This document shows, one piece after another, positions 36,282-45,103 of a stretch of 64,000 nt of DNA. Location of the stretch: positions 15,173 to 79,172 of the forward strand of contig JAZKJD010000016.1 in assembly GCA_040384585.1 (NCBI GenBank), written 5' to 3'. A model generated the notes under the pieces. The model was not told the DNA's origin and ran no database searches. It worked only from the letters and a program-made list of their open reading frames with translations. Positions within the stretch are counted from its first letter, which is position 1, and each line of letters starts with the position of its first letter. Position numbers and translations under genes: made by a program. Source of the stretch: JAZKJD01 sp040384585 (GTDB taxonomy: Bacteria; Pseudomonadota; Gammaproteobacteria; Diplorickettsiales; Diplorickettsiaceae).

Positions 36282-37079
36282 CTATTCAGACTTGGCTTGC
36301 GTTGCGTTGTGAACCAAATTAAGTAGCTTATCAGGGAAATCGGTTAAAATACCGTCGACTCCCCAAGTTAATAAGCGCTCCATATCTTTAATTTCATTAA
36401 CGGTCCAAACATCCACACGTTTATTTTTTTTATGCGCAGCCTGTATAAAACGCGGAGTCACCACATCCAGTGGGACGGCAAAGGCGTTGGCCTTTGCCGA
36501 AAAAATATTTTCTAAATACATCCAACTTAGTCTTGAAAAACGCTGAATCTCAGTATTGCTAGCCGTACTGGCAATTTTCGGACAAAGTCTACGAAAAACC
36601 TTCATTGTCCGCGCATTAAAAGCAGAAATTAATACCTGCTTAGTTTTAGCATAGCGATTGATCGTTTCTCGTAGGGTCGCCACAATGGGTGGGTCATTTT
36701 GTTTTATTTCTAAACTGATCGCCTGTCTTGGGAAAGCTGAAAAAATCTCATTTAAGGAAGGAATCGTGATACCGCGTTCTCTGAAAGGGTAAGTACGACC
36801 TCCGTCGTTAGTCCAATGATATCCTGCATCTAAGCTTTTCAGTTCAGATAAGGTCAAATCTTGAACTAACCCTTTAGCATTGGTAGTTCGTTCTACGCTT
36901 GCATCATGAATAGCAACTAAAACACCATCGCGGCTCATGTTAATATCAATTTCACTTAAGTCCGCTCCTAATTTTTCTGCTTCCTGTAGTGCAAACAATG
37001 TATTCTCAGGCCATAGCCCTGCCCCGCCTCGATGGGCAATAACAAGTAGTTTACTATTGGCTTGATAATCTGGGAACAT
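36282..37079 (-). CDS. Glycerophosphodiester phosphodiesterase (cytoplasmic type)
   Basis: Hydrolyses glycerophosphodiesters to sn-glycerol 3-phosphate and alcohol. The 265 aa TIM-barrel shows AHRGGAGLWPENTLFAL (catalytic His16 and Glu25), EIDINMSRDGVLVAIHD with the second histidine, SLEIKQND, and the C-terminal VDVWTVNEIKDMERLLTWGVDGILTDFPD. There is no signal peptide, so it is more like cytoplasmic UgpQ than periplasmic GlpQ. It could salvage glycerol phosphate from degraded phospholipids. It has no glp or ugp neighbours. Confidence 0.92.
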   Translation of the reverse strand: MFPDYQANSKLLVIAHRGGAGLWPENTLFALQEAEKLGADLSEIDINMSRDGVLVAIHDASVERTTNAKGLVQDLTLSELKSLDAGYHWTNDGGRTYPFRERGITIPSLNEIFSAFPRQAISLEIKQNDPPIVATLRETINRYAKTKQVLISAFNARTMKVFRRLCPKIASTASNTEIQRFSRLSWMYLENIFSAKANAFAVPLDVVTPRFIQAAHKKNKRVDVWTVNEIKDMERLLTWGVDGILTDFPDKLLNLVHNATQAKSE

Positions 37080-37238
37080 AGGAATCTCTATATTCTATAG
37101 ATAGAACTATCTGTCTATATCGTATATAATAAGCTATTGGGTTTATAGCACGCTAATCTCAAAGATACTAACTTTTACTCTTTAAAAAAGATATAAGAGT
37201 GTGAAAAATAATTTACCTATTCTAGTGTAAGATCATTC

Positions 37239-37736
37239 ATGAACACATATACCTACACGCCTATCATCACAGAATCAACAAAAAATACCTTTTTTGATTA
37301 TATTAATTCAATTAAGATAGATTCCATTGACTTCTACTCAGTAGGCATAGCAAACACCGCACAAAAAAAGTTTTCCTCAATCACATCACAACTGGATTGG
37401 CAAACGATTTTTTATAAAAAGCAATTTGGAAAGCACGACCCTCTTACAAAAGCCAATCTATTCTCACGAAGAAAAATAGTTCCTTTCTCAGAAGTTGATT
37501 ATATTGATTCTTCGGGAAAAGAAGTCATGAGACAACGAAGGCTGCATGGAATCAGTAATGGTCTGACGTTTATTCATAAAGAGAAGCAGCTAAAATATAT
37601 GATCATGCTTACCACAGGGTTTTCTAAGTTTGATCACTTTACCTTTTTAAAAAAGTATTACAGTAAACTGGATAGATTAACGCATGATCTTACTAAGATT
37701 ATTGAAAACGATATCCACCAACTTTTTCTAAAGTAA
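37239..37736 (+). CDS. Orphan LuxR-type autoinducer-binding-like domain protein
   Basis: 165 aa. The pattern matches the N-terminal ligand-binding domain of LuxR regulators: Trp54 and Tyr59 (WQTIFYKKQF), then Asp67-Pro68 (HDPLTKANL), then HGISNGLTFIH near 103-113. These positions correspond to the acyl-homoserine-lactone-contacting Trp57, Tyr61, Asp70 and conserved glycines of TraR. The protein ends before any helix-turn-helix, so it cannot bind DNA in the usual LuxR manner. It may sense a ligand and act through a partner, or be a shortened relic. It is convergent with the repressor-like gene at 37801. The assignment rests on the motif pattern. Confidence 0.6.
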   Translation: MNTYTYTPIITESTKNTFFDYINSIKIDSIDFYSVGIANTAQKKFSSITSQLDWQTIFYKKQFGKHDPLTKANLFSRRKIVPFSEVDYIDSSGKEVMRQRRLHGISNGLTFIHKEKQLKYMIMLTTGFSKFDHFTFLKKYYSKLDRLTHDLTKIIENDIHQLFLK

Positions 37737-37800
37737 AAATTGCTAAACGAGATGTTGATAAGCAATGTAGACTACATCGCAACGACATTACTCAGACCGA

Positions 37801-38478
37801 TTATACATTCTTTCTTCGAATCCAGATTACATTTGCTGCCATTTCGATATCCGCGTTAAAAATAACAGGCTCTGACGTTTTTCCAATGGGATTTAAGCAA
37901 GCAAGATTATAGCGACCTAAAGAATCCTGATAAATACGTCTAAAATATTGTCCGCCTCCTTTTAAATAAATAATACAATCCTTGTTAATAAGCATTTCCA
38001 ATTCATTCATTGCTCTTAGTCTTCCTCCTACATAATCGCCCGGCTCATAATAGGGACTCATTTCATCGTTTGAAACAATCATAATTACAGCATTGTGATA
38101 GCGGTTTTTAAAAACATCAGCATCCTGCAGCATGGCAATTTCATCGTCTTCTTCTACAGGTAAAACAACATTACTTGGCGTAGAGAAATAATGACCCACA
38201 GAAAGTCTAACTGTGGGATCAAGTCCTTTTCCTTCGGCTATCCAATTCTCGTCAACCAATAAGCCTTCACTTTTATAAACAGTAACGCAGCGCTCAACCC
38301 CCTTTTTAGAGAGCCTAATTGTTCCATTTTCCCAAGATTTCAAAGTGATCTCTGGCAATTTATATTTTTTTTCTATATAAGCTCTCGTAAGACGTAGTAT
38401 CGAACGAAGATATTTCAACCTTGATCCTGCTGTTTCCAAATTACGTTGGAGCAATGTTTGAGACATAATTTGAGCCAT
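37801..38478 (-). CDS. HTH plus S24-like repressor protein, catalytic residues altered
   Basis: 225 aa. The N-terminal region (about 15-75) looks like a helix-turn-helix of the XRE type (YIEKKYKLPEITLKSWENG). The C-terminal part follows the S24 fold pattern: VSNDEMSPYYEPGDYVGG near 135-152 and QYFRRIY near 178. Where LexA/CI has GDSM, this has NDEM, so the serine nucleophile is missing and cleavage is unlikely. It may be a ligand- or partner-controlled repressor. It ends 64 bp from the orphan LuxR-type domain gene in convergent orientation. Confidence 0.7.
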   Translation of the reverse strand: MAQIMSQTLLQRNLETAGSRLKYLRSILRLTRAYIEKKYKLPEITLKSWENGTIRLSKKGVERCVTVYKSEGLLVDENWIAEGKGLDPTVRLSVGHYFSTPSNVVLPVEEDDEIAMLQDADVFKNRYHNAVIMIVSNDEMSPYYEPGDYVGGRLRAMNELEMLINKDCIIYLKGGGQYFRRIYQDSLGRYNLACLNPIGKTSEPVIFNADIEMAANVIWIRRKNV

Positions 38479-38668
38479 AATGATAAATCCCCTGATAAAA
38501 AGATATTTATTAGATGATAAAAAACTATTTTAACTCAAATAGTTAACTAAAAATAGATAATAAATTGACGGCATACGCATTAAAAATATCCTATATTCTT
38601 TCACTACTGGACTTTATATAGTGCTATAAGGTACCTTTTACCGAATTTAACTTCGGTCCTATTATCAT

Positions 38669-40129
38669 ATGAAATTGATTAAAGAAGGCTTAACATTTGA
38701 CGACATCTTGCTACTTCCTAACCATTCGGCAGTATTACCTAAGAATGTCACGCTAATAACGCAACTAACACCCACTATCACTCTAAAAAGCCCTTTAATT
38801 TCAGCCGCTATGGATACCGTTACAGAAGCAAAATTCGCTATTGCTTTAGCACAAGAAGGAGGTTTAGGTATCATACATAAAAATATGTCACCAGAAGCAC
38901 AAGCCAAAGAGATCAGAAAAGTAAAAAACTTCGAAAGTGGAATTGTTAGGAATCCCATCACTGTTGATCCAGATACCAGCATACGAGACTTGTTGCAGTT
39001 AATGGCAACGAACTTTATCTCAGGCGTCCCTGTTACCAAAAATCAACAACTACTAGGTATTGTCACCCATCGTGATAGTCGGTTTGAAAAAAACTTAGCG
39101 CTTCCGGTTTCACATATCATGACGCCAAAAGAACGATTAATTACCGTCAATAAAAAGGCCTCCACTGAAGAGATTATCGATTTATTACATCAACATCGAT
39201 TAGAAAAAATCATAATTGTTGATGAAGCGTTTCATTGTTGTGGGCTTGTCACAGCCAAAGATTTGCAAAAAGCCAAAGAGAAACCATTATCAAATAAAGA
39301 TAAACAAGGTCAATTACGGGTAGGGGCTGCCTTAGGGGTAGGGGCTGATACAAAAAAACGTGCCGCTACTTTGATAGAAGCTGGTGTCGATATGCTTTGT
39401 GTCGATACTGCACATGGGCATTCGCAAAGCGTTGTCGAAAGCGTTCAGTGGTTAAAAAAACAATATCCACTTGTTCCCATCATTGCTGGTAATATTGCAA
39501 CGGCTAGTGCTGCCGAAGCATTGGCAAAGGCGGGTGCCGATGTCGTAAAAGTCGGTGTAGGTCCAGGTTCCATTTGTACGACGCGCATCGTTACTGGCGT
39601 TGGCGTCCCTCAGATTACCGCCATCATGGAAGTCGCTACCGCTCTAAAAGGAAAACCGGTCTCTATTATCGCCGACGGAGGGATCCGCTATTCAGGCGAT
39701 CTCTGCAAAGCACTAGCGGCTGGCGCGCATGCTGTTATGATTGGCAGCTTATTTGCAGGCACTGAGGAAGCCCCTGGCGACATAGAACTCTATCAAGGTC
39801 AACCTTATAAAGCCTATCGTGGTATGGGATCTTTAGGTGCAATGCAACAAGGTTCATCTGATCGCTATTTTCAAGACAATATCGAAGCAAGTAAATTGGT
39901 CCCTGAGGGAATTGAAGGCCGCATTCCCTATAAAGGGCCTTTGCAAACCGTCATTCGTCACTTATTAGGAGGAGTACGCGCGGGAATGGGATATACAGGA
40001 AGTGCTAATATTGCTGAACTGCATAAAAAAGCACAATTCATAAAACTAACCGCCGCCGGTATGCGTGAGAGCCATGTCCATAATGTAAATATCACAAAAG
40101 AAGCACCCAATTATTTTAGAGAAAATTAA
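38669..40129 (+). CDS. guaB: IMP dehydrogenase
   Basis: Oxidises IMP to XMP, the rate-limiting step of GMP synthesis. The 486 aa TIM barrel has two CBS domains (about 90-205), the catalytic loop GVGPGSICTTRIVTGVGVPQ with the nucleophilic cysteine near 304, and the flap RGMGSLGAM. It starts at an ATG after TATC and is followed 124 bp later by guaA on the same strand, the usual guaBA arrangement. Confidence 0.98.
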   Translation: MKLIKEGLTFDDILLLPNHSAVLPKNVTLITQLTPTITLKSPLISAAMDTVTEAKFAIALAQEGGLGIIHKNMSPEAQAKEIRKVKNFESGIVRNPITVDPDTSIRDLLQLMATNFISGVPVTKNQQLLGIVTHRDSRFEKNLALPVSHIMTPKERLITVNKKASTEEIIDLLHQHRLEKIIIVDEAFHCCGLVTAKDLQKAKEKPLSNKDKQGQLRVGAALGVGADTKKRAATLIEAGVDMLCVDTAHGHSQSVVESVQWLKKQYPLVPIIAGNIATASAAEALAKAGADVVKVGVGPGSICTTRIVTGVGVPQITAIMEVATALKGKPVSIIADGGIRYSGDLCKALAAGAHAVMIGSLFAGTEEAPGDIELYQGQPYKAYRGMGSLGAMQQGSSDRYFQDNIEASKLVPEGIEGRIPYKGPLQTVIRHLLGGVRAGMGYTGSANIAELHKKAQFIKLTAAGMRESHVHNVNITKEAPNYFREN

Positions 40130-40253
40130 AAATCCAGACTCATACACACTATAACTTCCTGCAGAATCCACTGTTTCACCGGACGCCTTCGAGGTCACGG
40201 TAAAAAAGTCTACAGCAACTTTAACCTTAAATAAAAAATGGAGAGCGATAACC

Positions 40254-41816
40254 ATGACCATCCCTCAAGAACGCATTCTGATCCTTGACTTTGGCTCCCA
40301 ATACACGCCACTCATCGCTAGGCGCATTCGCGAACAACATGTCTATTGTGAAGTCCATCCTTATGACATGACTGAAGCTGAAATTCAGGCTTTCTCCCCC
40401 AAGGGTATTATTTTATCGGGCGGGCCTGAAACGGTTACCTTAGATACCACACCACGCGCGCCAAAAATAGTCTTTGATCTGGGTTGTCCAGTTTTGGGCA
40501 TTTGTTATGGGATGCAAACCATGGCCGAACAACTTGGTGGAAAAGTGGTTTCCTGCTCACATCGTGAATTTGGATATGCCCGAGCTGAAATTACAAGCTC
40601 TAGCAAATTTCTAGAAGATATTAGTGATAAAGCAGAAAATTCTGCGCTTGATGTTTGGATGAGTCACGGCGATCACGTTGAGCAAGTGCCACCAGGCTTT
40701 ATAATTATACTCCATACGTCCAATACACCCATCGCGGGTATGGCGGATGCTAAAAGGCATTTCTACGGATTACAGTTCCATCCTGAAGTCACACATACAC
40801 AACAAGGAAAAGAGATATTGGAACGATTTGTAGCAAAAATCTGTCACTGTCAACCCAGCTGGACAGCCCATAAAATTTTAGAACACGAAATAACAGAAAT
40901 AAAACGGAAGGTGGGAAAAGAAAAAGTATTATTAGCCTTATCTGGTGGCGTAGATTCTACTGTACTTGCTGCCTTATTACATAAAGCCATTGGCAAACAA
41001 TTATTTTGTGTCTTCGTTAATACTGGATTACTGCGAACTACCGATAAAGACTCAGCCATTCAGGCACTGGCTGATGATATGAAAATTTCAGTCGTAAAAA
41101 TAGATGCATCCGACCGCTTTTTACATGCATTGGTCGGGATCACCGATCCTGAAGAAAAACGCAAAGCGATCGGTAACCTCTTTGTAGAGATATTTGAAGC
41201 AGAGGCTAGTAAATGCCCTGATATCACCTGGTTAGCACAAGGCACTATCTATTCAGATGTCATCGAATCTGCAGGCACTTCTACACAAAAAGCCCATGCT
41301 ATTAAATCTCATCATAATGTCGGAGGGCTCCCTGATACACTAAAGCTTAAGCTACTAGAACCCTTACGCGAATTATTCAAAGATGAAGTTTGCCAGTTGG
41401 GACTAGAATTAGGCTTACCACCCGTTCTGGTCTATAAACACCCCTTTCCAGGTCCTGGTTTAGCGATACGCGTTTTAGGTGAAGTAAGCCAAAAAAATAT
41501 CGATTTAGTACGTAAAGCCGATGTTATCCTCCAAGAAGAGCTACGAAAACATAAACACTATGACAAAGTAAGCCAAGCTTTCTGTGTGTTTTTACCGGTA
41601 AATTCCGTAGGAGTCATTGGGGACGCACGCCAATATGCACCAATCATTGCTATACGCGCCATTGAAACTATCGATTTTATGACGGCCAGATGGGCACATC
41701 TTCCTTATGCGTTGTTAGAAACAATATCTAATCGAATTATTAATGAAGTTCCGGGTATTTCGCGCGTGGTTTATGATATATCAGGGAAACCACCAGCGAC
41801 TATCGAATGGGAATAA
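40254..41816 (+). CDS. guaA: GMP synthase (glutamine-hydrolysing)
   Basis: Aminates XMP to GMP. The 520 aa protein has an N-terminal class I glutaminase (Cys84 in GICYGMQTM, with the His and Glu of QFHPEVTHT), an ATP-pyrophosphatase domain with SGGVDST near 230, and a C-terminal dimerisation domain ending KPPATIEWE. The start is preceded by GGAGAG. Confidence 0.98.
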   Translation: MTIPQERILILDFGSQYTPLIARRIREQHVYCEVHPYDMTEAEIQAFSPKGIILSGGPETVTLDTTPRAPKIVFDLGCPVLGICYGMQTMAEQLGGKVVSCSHREFGYARAEITSSSKFLEDISDKAENSALDVWMSHGDHVEQVPPGFIIILHTSNTPIAGMADAKRHFYGLQFHPEVTHTQQGKEILERFVAKICHCQPSWTAHKILEHEITEIKRKVGKEKVLLALSGGVDSTVLAALLHKAIGKQLFCVFVNTGLLRTTDKDSAIQALADDMKISVVKIDASDRFLHALVGITDPEEKRKAIGNLFVEIFEAEASKCPDITWLAQGTIYSDVIESAGTSTQKAHAIKSHHNVGGLPDTLKLKLLEPLRELFKDEVCQLGLELGLPPVLVYKHPFPGPGLAIRVLGEVSQKNIDLVRKADVILQEELRKHKHYDKVSQAFCVFLPVNSVGVIGDARQYAPIIAIRAIETIDFMTARWAHLPYALLETISNRIINEVPGISRVVYDISGKPPATIEWE

Positions 41817-41842
41817 AACCATCATCTTTTGCCTGCTTTCAT

Positions 41843-41986
41843 TAGACCTCTTTCAAAACCCAGTTATGGGCTTGAGTTCGAGGAAAACGATTTGGGAAGA
41901 CCGGAGTTTACTAAAGTCAATGAGGACCGCAGCAAATCGTTTAACAATGAAGTCAAGTCTATAACGCAGGTTTTGAAAGAGGTCTA
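41843..41986. mobile_element. MITE-like repeat family M2, complete copy
   Basis: 144 bp between guaA and perM with an 18-bp perfect terminal inverted repeat, TAGACCTCTTTCAAAACC and GGTTTTGAAAGAGGTCTA. The core at 41903-41924 is GGAG-N14-TGAG, flanked by GACC and GACC. Related copies are at 32265-32411 (over the yfgM start) and 6011-6083 (truncated at tRNA-Leu). Confidence 0.92.
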
Positions 41987-42091
41987 TTTTGAAATTCTTT
42001 AGGCATAGCTATGTAGAACCCAATTTTGACTTTAGGCTCCCCGTTCAATAGACTTCAAGCTAATCGTACTTGACAGTAATCGTTATAACTT

Positions 42092-43168
42092 ATGTTACAA
42101 CTTGTTAAAACCTGGTTATCAAGGTATATCCTTGATCCAGAATTAGCCATTTTATGGTTATTTTTACTTTTTATTGTCGTAATATTTACCTTTCTTGGAA
42201 AAATTCTAGCGCCGGTATTAGTGAGTATTGTCATTGCCTATTTATTACAGTGGCCCATCAGTTCTTTAGAAAAACTTCGTTTTCCTAGATTAGCTGCTGT
42301 TTTAGGGGTATATATTTGTTTTCTAGGCATCGTTATTTTAGGAATTATCTTTTTATTACCTTTACTATTTCGTGAATTAAGTAACTTAGTCGCCGAATTA
42401 CCCAATATGGCAGCACGGGGACAAGAAATTTTAATATATCTACCCACACGTTATCCTGATTATATTTCAGCAGGGCAAATTCAAGACTGGATACTACAGT
42501 TTAAATCTGGACTAACCCATTTTGGTCAGTGGATACTTTCAGCATCATTAACCTATATCCCCAATATTATTGCCTTTGCTATTTATTTTGTGTTAGTTCC
42601 GCTATTAGTTTACTTTTTTTTATTAGATCAGGAAAAAATTATAGAGTGGTTCACGCAGTATTTACCGGAAAGACGCCGCTTAATTTCACAGGTTTGGACA
42701 GAATCCTATGAGCAAACTGGAAATTACGTGCGAGGGAAAGCGTTAGAAATGCTAATTGTTTGGATCGTTACTTATCTAGCTTTTGCAGTACTTGGTCTAC
42801 AATATGCCATGTTGCTTAGTGTATTAGTCGGTATTTCCGTTATCATCCCTTACATCGGTGCAGTCATGGTGACCATCCCAGTCGTTATCATTGATTTTTT
42901 ACAGTGGGGCTGGACGGCACATTTTACCTATCTTATTGCTATCTATGCAGCCATTATCACCTTAGATGCCAATGTGTTAGTCCCATTTTTATTCTCCGAA
43001 GCGGTTGATTTACATCCTGTTACCATCATTATTGCCGTGCTCATCTTTGGTGGGCTACTTGGATTTTGGGGAATATTTTTTGCAATTCCTTTAGCCAGCG
43101 TGATAAAAGCCATTTTACATGCAGTCTCTTATAAAAAACCGGTTTCTGCCAAACAATTAAATTTCTAA
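42092..43168 (+). CDS. perM: AI-2E family transporter / PerM-like permease
   Basis: 358 aa inner-membrane protein with about eight hydrophobic segments in the AI-2E transporter pattern: paired N-terminal spans (about 20-85), a soluble loop, then spans near 165-190, 235-265, 270-300 and a C-terminal GGLLGFWGIFFAIPLASV motif. The substrate is unknown; the family name comes from one member exporting autoinducer 2. The layout fits E. coli PerM (YfgO), which is often near bcp and gcvR, and both of those genes follow here. Confidence 0.88.
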   Translation: MLQLVKTWLSRYILDPELAILWLFLLFIVVIFTFLGKILAPVLVSIVIAYLLQWPISSLEKLRFPRLAAVLGVYICFLGIVILGIIFLLPLLFRELSNLVAELPNMAARGQEILIYLPTRYPDYISAGQIQDWILQFKSGLTHFGQWILSASLTYIPNIIAFAIYFVLVPLLVYFFLLDQEKIIEWFTQYLPERRRLISQVWTESYEQTGNYVRGKALEMLIVWIVTYLAFAVLGLQYAMLLSVLVGISVIIPYIGAVMVTIPVVIIDFLQWGWTAHFTYLIAIYAAIITLDANVLVPFLFSEAVDLHPVTIIIAVLIFGGLLGFWGIFFAIPLASVIKAILHAVSYKKPVSAKQLNF

Positions 43169-43171
43169 AAT

Positions 43172-43371
43172 ATATACCGCTCGTACTTGAAGATGCGAAC
43201 TCTTCGAATTCACAGCGAGCGGTATAACCTATCACTTAACGAGGAAAAACCAAGCTTCCGCCCGTTATTCAAGGGGAGGGAGAAATCGCGATTCTCCCCT
43301 TGAAAATCCCCGTCGCGCAAGGAAAGCACTTGAAAATGCCATCTCGCATCTTCAAGTACGAGCGGTATATA
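43172..43371. repeat. Palindromic repeat family P1, long copy
   Basis: 200 bp between perM and bcp, nearly the same as 10550-10750: TATATACCGCTCG, CGAGCGGTATA, the stem GGGGAG...CTCCCC near 43274-43300, and CGCATCTTCAAGTACGAGCG at the end. The flanking TATATACCGCTCG/CGAGCGGTATATA pair makes the whole element palindromic. Confidence 0.88.
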
Positions 43372-43389
43372 TGCCCGAAAAGGAAACCA

Positions 43390-43854
43390 TTAATCCAACT
43401 CTGCCACTGCCTTTAACACTGCCTGGACATGGCCTGGCACTTGAACCTTTCGCCACTCACGGCATAAAGTTCCTTTCTTATCAATCAAAAAAGTGCTACG
43501 TTCGATGCCGCATGTTTTTCTACCATACATAGTCTTTTCTTTTAATACGCCATAAAGTTCACATACTTTTTCATCGGGGTCAGATAATAACTCAAAAGGA
43601 AATTGCTGCTCTGATTTAAACTTCATATGTAGCTTTACTGTATCACGAGAAACGCCTAAGATAATCGTATTAAGTGAAGCAAATTTTTTATAATGCTCAG
43701 TAAAGTCTTTGCCTTCCTGAGTACATCCAGAGGTACAATCTTTAGGATAAAAATATAAAACAACATTTTTACCAAAAAGACTGCTTAAACAAATAGTCTC
43801 ACCACTCGTTGCTGGTAAACTAAACTCAGGGGCAGGTTGGCCAATAGCTAACAT
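43390..43854 (-). CDS. bcp: Thioredoxin-dependent peroxiredoxin Bcp
   Basis: Thiol peroxidase reducing H2O2 and organic peroxides. The 154 aa thioredoxin-fold protein has the peroxidatic cysteine Cys44 in TSGCTQEG, an additional Cys40 four residues before it, and the usual FYPKDCT approach. The E. coli resolving cysteine five residues after the peroxidatic one is absent, so resolution may use Cys40 or an external thiol. gcvR lies upstream on the same strand as in E. coli, but here a 123-bp tandem repeat separates them. Confidence 0.95.
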   Translation of the reverse strand: MLAIGQPAPEFSLPATSGETICLSSLFGKNVVLYFYPKDCTSGCTQEGKDFTEHYKKFASLNTIILGVSRDTVKLHMKFKSEQQFPFELLSDPDEKVCELYGVLKEKTMYGRKTCGIERSTFLIDKKGTLCREWRKVQVPGHVQAVLKAVAELD

Positions 43855-43925
43855 TTTAAATCAACTTCCAAAGATTAAAAATACGAACGCACAGTATACA
43901 CGAGAACTGAGTAGAGTTGCAGATT

Positions 43926-44192
43926 GAAAATTCAAGTGCGAAGAGTACTTACTCGAAGGAATTGGATTTTCAGCAAGGCGCCGCGAAGATGAGCAACCGG
44001 AGTGTATGTATAATACATGAGGATTGCGAAACAAGCGGGAACACAGCTGAAAATTCAAGTGCGAAGAGTACTTACTCGAAGGAATTGGATTTTCAGCAAG
44101 GCGCCGCGAAGATGAGCAACCGGAGTGTATGTATAATACATGAGGATTGCGAAACAAGCGGGAACACAGCTGAAAATTCAAGTGCGAAGAGT
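43926..44192. repeat. 123-bp tandem repeat (two full units and a 21-bp start of a third)
   Basis: Units start at 43926, 44049 and 44172, each opening GAAAATTCAAGTGCGAAGAG. Each full unit contains the core GGAG-N15-TGAG (43999-44021 and 44122-44144) flanked by GCAACC and GATTGC. The unit is a multiple of three and open frames run through on both strands, but no ribosome site or family similarity supports a gene. It lies between gcvR and bcp. Confidence 0.95.
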
Positions 44193-44198
44193 ATACAA

Positions 44199-44714
44199 TT
44201 AATTTTTTTGTGGCTCCATAGCTACATCGAAATTTTGTTCGTCGCAAAATACAATAAAACTCTCGCGAAAATCAGCCACTAAATGATCGACAGGGAAACC
44301 AAAAGCCAAAGAAATAGCTAACATTGCCGCTTCTGTAATAGGCGCTTTATAAGATTCTACATGTATATTATAAAGCGTCACTCCTTGATCGGATAAAAAC
44401 TGAACAAGCTTTGTTAAAACATCGGGGGTATCTGGCGCAACAATATAGGAAGAGTAGGGGAAACTATTAGGCTGGGCTGTACGAAACTGCGTACGGGAAA
44501 CTAGTACCTGCCCAGTTTGCTTTTTTATAACAGACTCAAATTTTGCTATGGTATTCCATGCTCCGCCAATCAACAAAGTCATTGTAACATGGGTAGCCGT
44601 GGTATTAACCCGCGCATCAACAATATGACAACCACTATCGGCAACTTTTTTAAAAATTTCATCAGTAATCTGGGATTCATTAAGGCCTAGGATAACAACA
44701 ACCAGGTTTTCCAT
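44199..44714 (-). CDS. gcvR: Glycine cleavage system transcriptional repressor GcvR (ACT domains)
   Basis: 171 aa with two ACT-type domains: about 5-75 and 90-165 (PDTPDVLTKLVQFLSDQGVTLYNIHVESYKAP). GcvR binds glycine and GcvA to repress the glycine cleavage operon. The N-terminal LVVVILGLNESQITDEIF fits the family. It is adjacent to bcp, the conserved order. No gcvA or gcvTHP is in the window, so its regulatory target is inferred. Confidence 0.85.
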   Translation of the reverse strand: MENLVVVILGLNESQITDEIFKKVADSGCHIVDARVNTTATHVTMTLLIGGAWNTIAKFESVIKKQTGQVLVSRTQFRTAQPNSFPYSSYIVAPDTPDVLTKLVQFLSDQGVTLYNIHVESYKAPITEAAMLAISLAFGFPVDHLVADFRESFIVFCDEQNFDVAMEPQKN

Positions 44715-45103
44715 AAGTATTAATCATGTTTTTCTAACGAGGCCGGTAGTCTATTCTTTTTTAATCAGGTTGTCACTAGGGGGTCAGTAGAAAGCATTTC
44801 TCCTAAAAAAATCCCTAGGTTCTGTCTCTAAAGTCCCCTTGTCGCCATCTGCTAAAAACGGCTCAAAAATACTCATTTACGTTGTGTAAACTCCGTTTTT
44901 TTCGCTGTTTTTCGCCCTGCGGATGATGACAATCATCACGTTAGAGACAGACCCTAACATTTTAGGAAAATTTACAATTGAATTTGTTGTTAAAATGGGG
45001 GCGGTGTCAACCACATTGACCAGCCAATGCCTTGCTATAAGGGCCTAACAAATGAGTATTTTAAATATACCCCAATACCCCCACTTCCTTGGCCTTCAGT
45101 GAA
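44715..45103. other. Intergenic region after the biosynthetic operon
   Basis: 389 bp between gcvR and the 3' end of the phosphopantetheinyl transferase gene. It contains one M1 MITE-like element (44816-44957). The rest shows no gene or clear terminator. Confidence 0.6.
44816..44957. mobile_element. MITE-like repeat family M1, full copy
   Basis: 142 bp with ends TAGGTTCTGTCTCTAAAGT and ACGTTAGAGACAGACCCTAA (near-perfect inverted repeat). The core at 44872-44894 is CTCA-N15-CTCC, that is GGAG/TGAG on the minus strand. It marks the downstream border of the natural-product operon. Confidence 0.9.

Noticed and set aside
37239..38478. Prophage remnant around the repressor-like gene
   Set aside because: No integrase, structural or lysis genes and no attachment repeats seen; both neighbours are housekeeping genes.
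43926..44192. CRISPR-like array
   Set aside because: Units are 123 bp and directly adjacent, with no short repeats and unique spacers, and no cas genes nearby.
43861..44282. Open frames of 121-128 codons on both strands across the 123-bp tandem repeat
   Set aside because: They exist because the repeat unit is a multiple of three without stops. No ribosome site, no family similarity, and they overlap gcvR or repeats.
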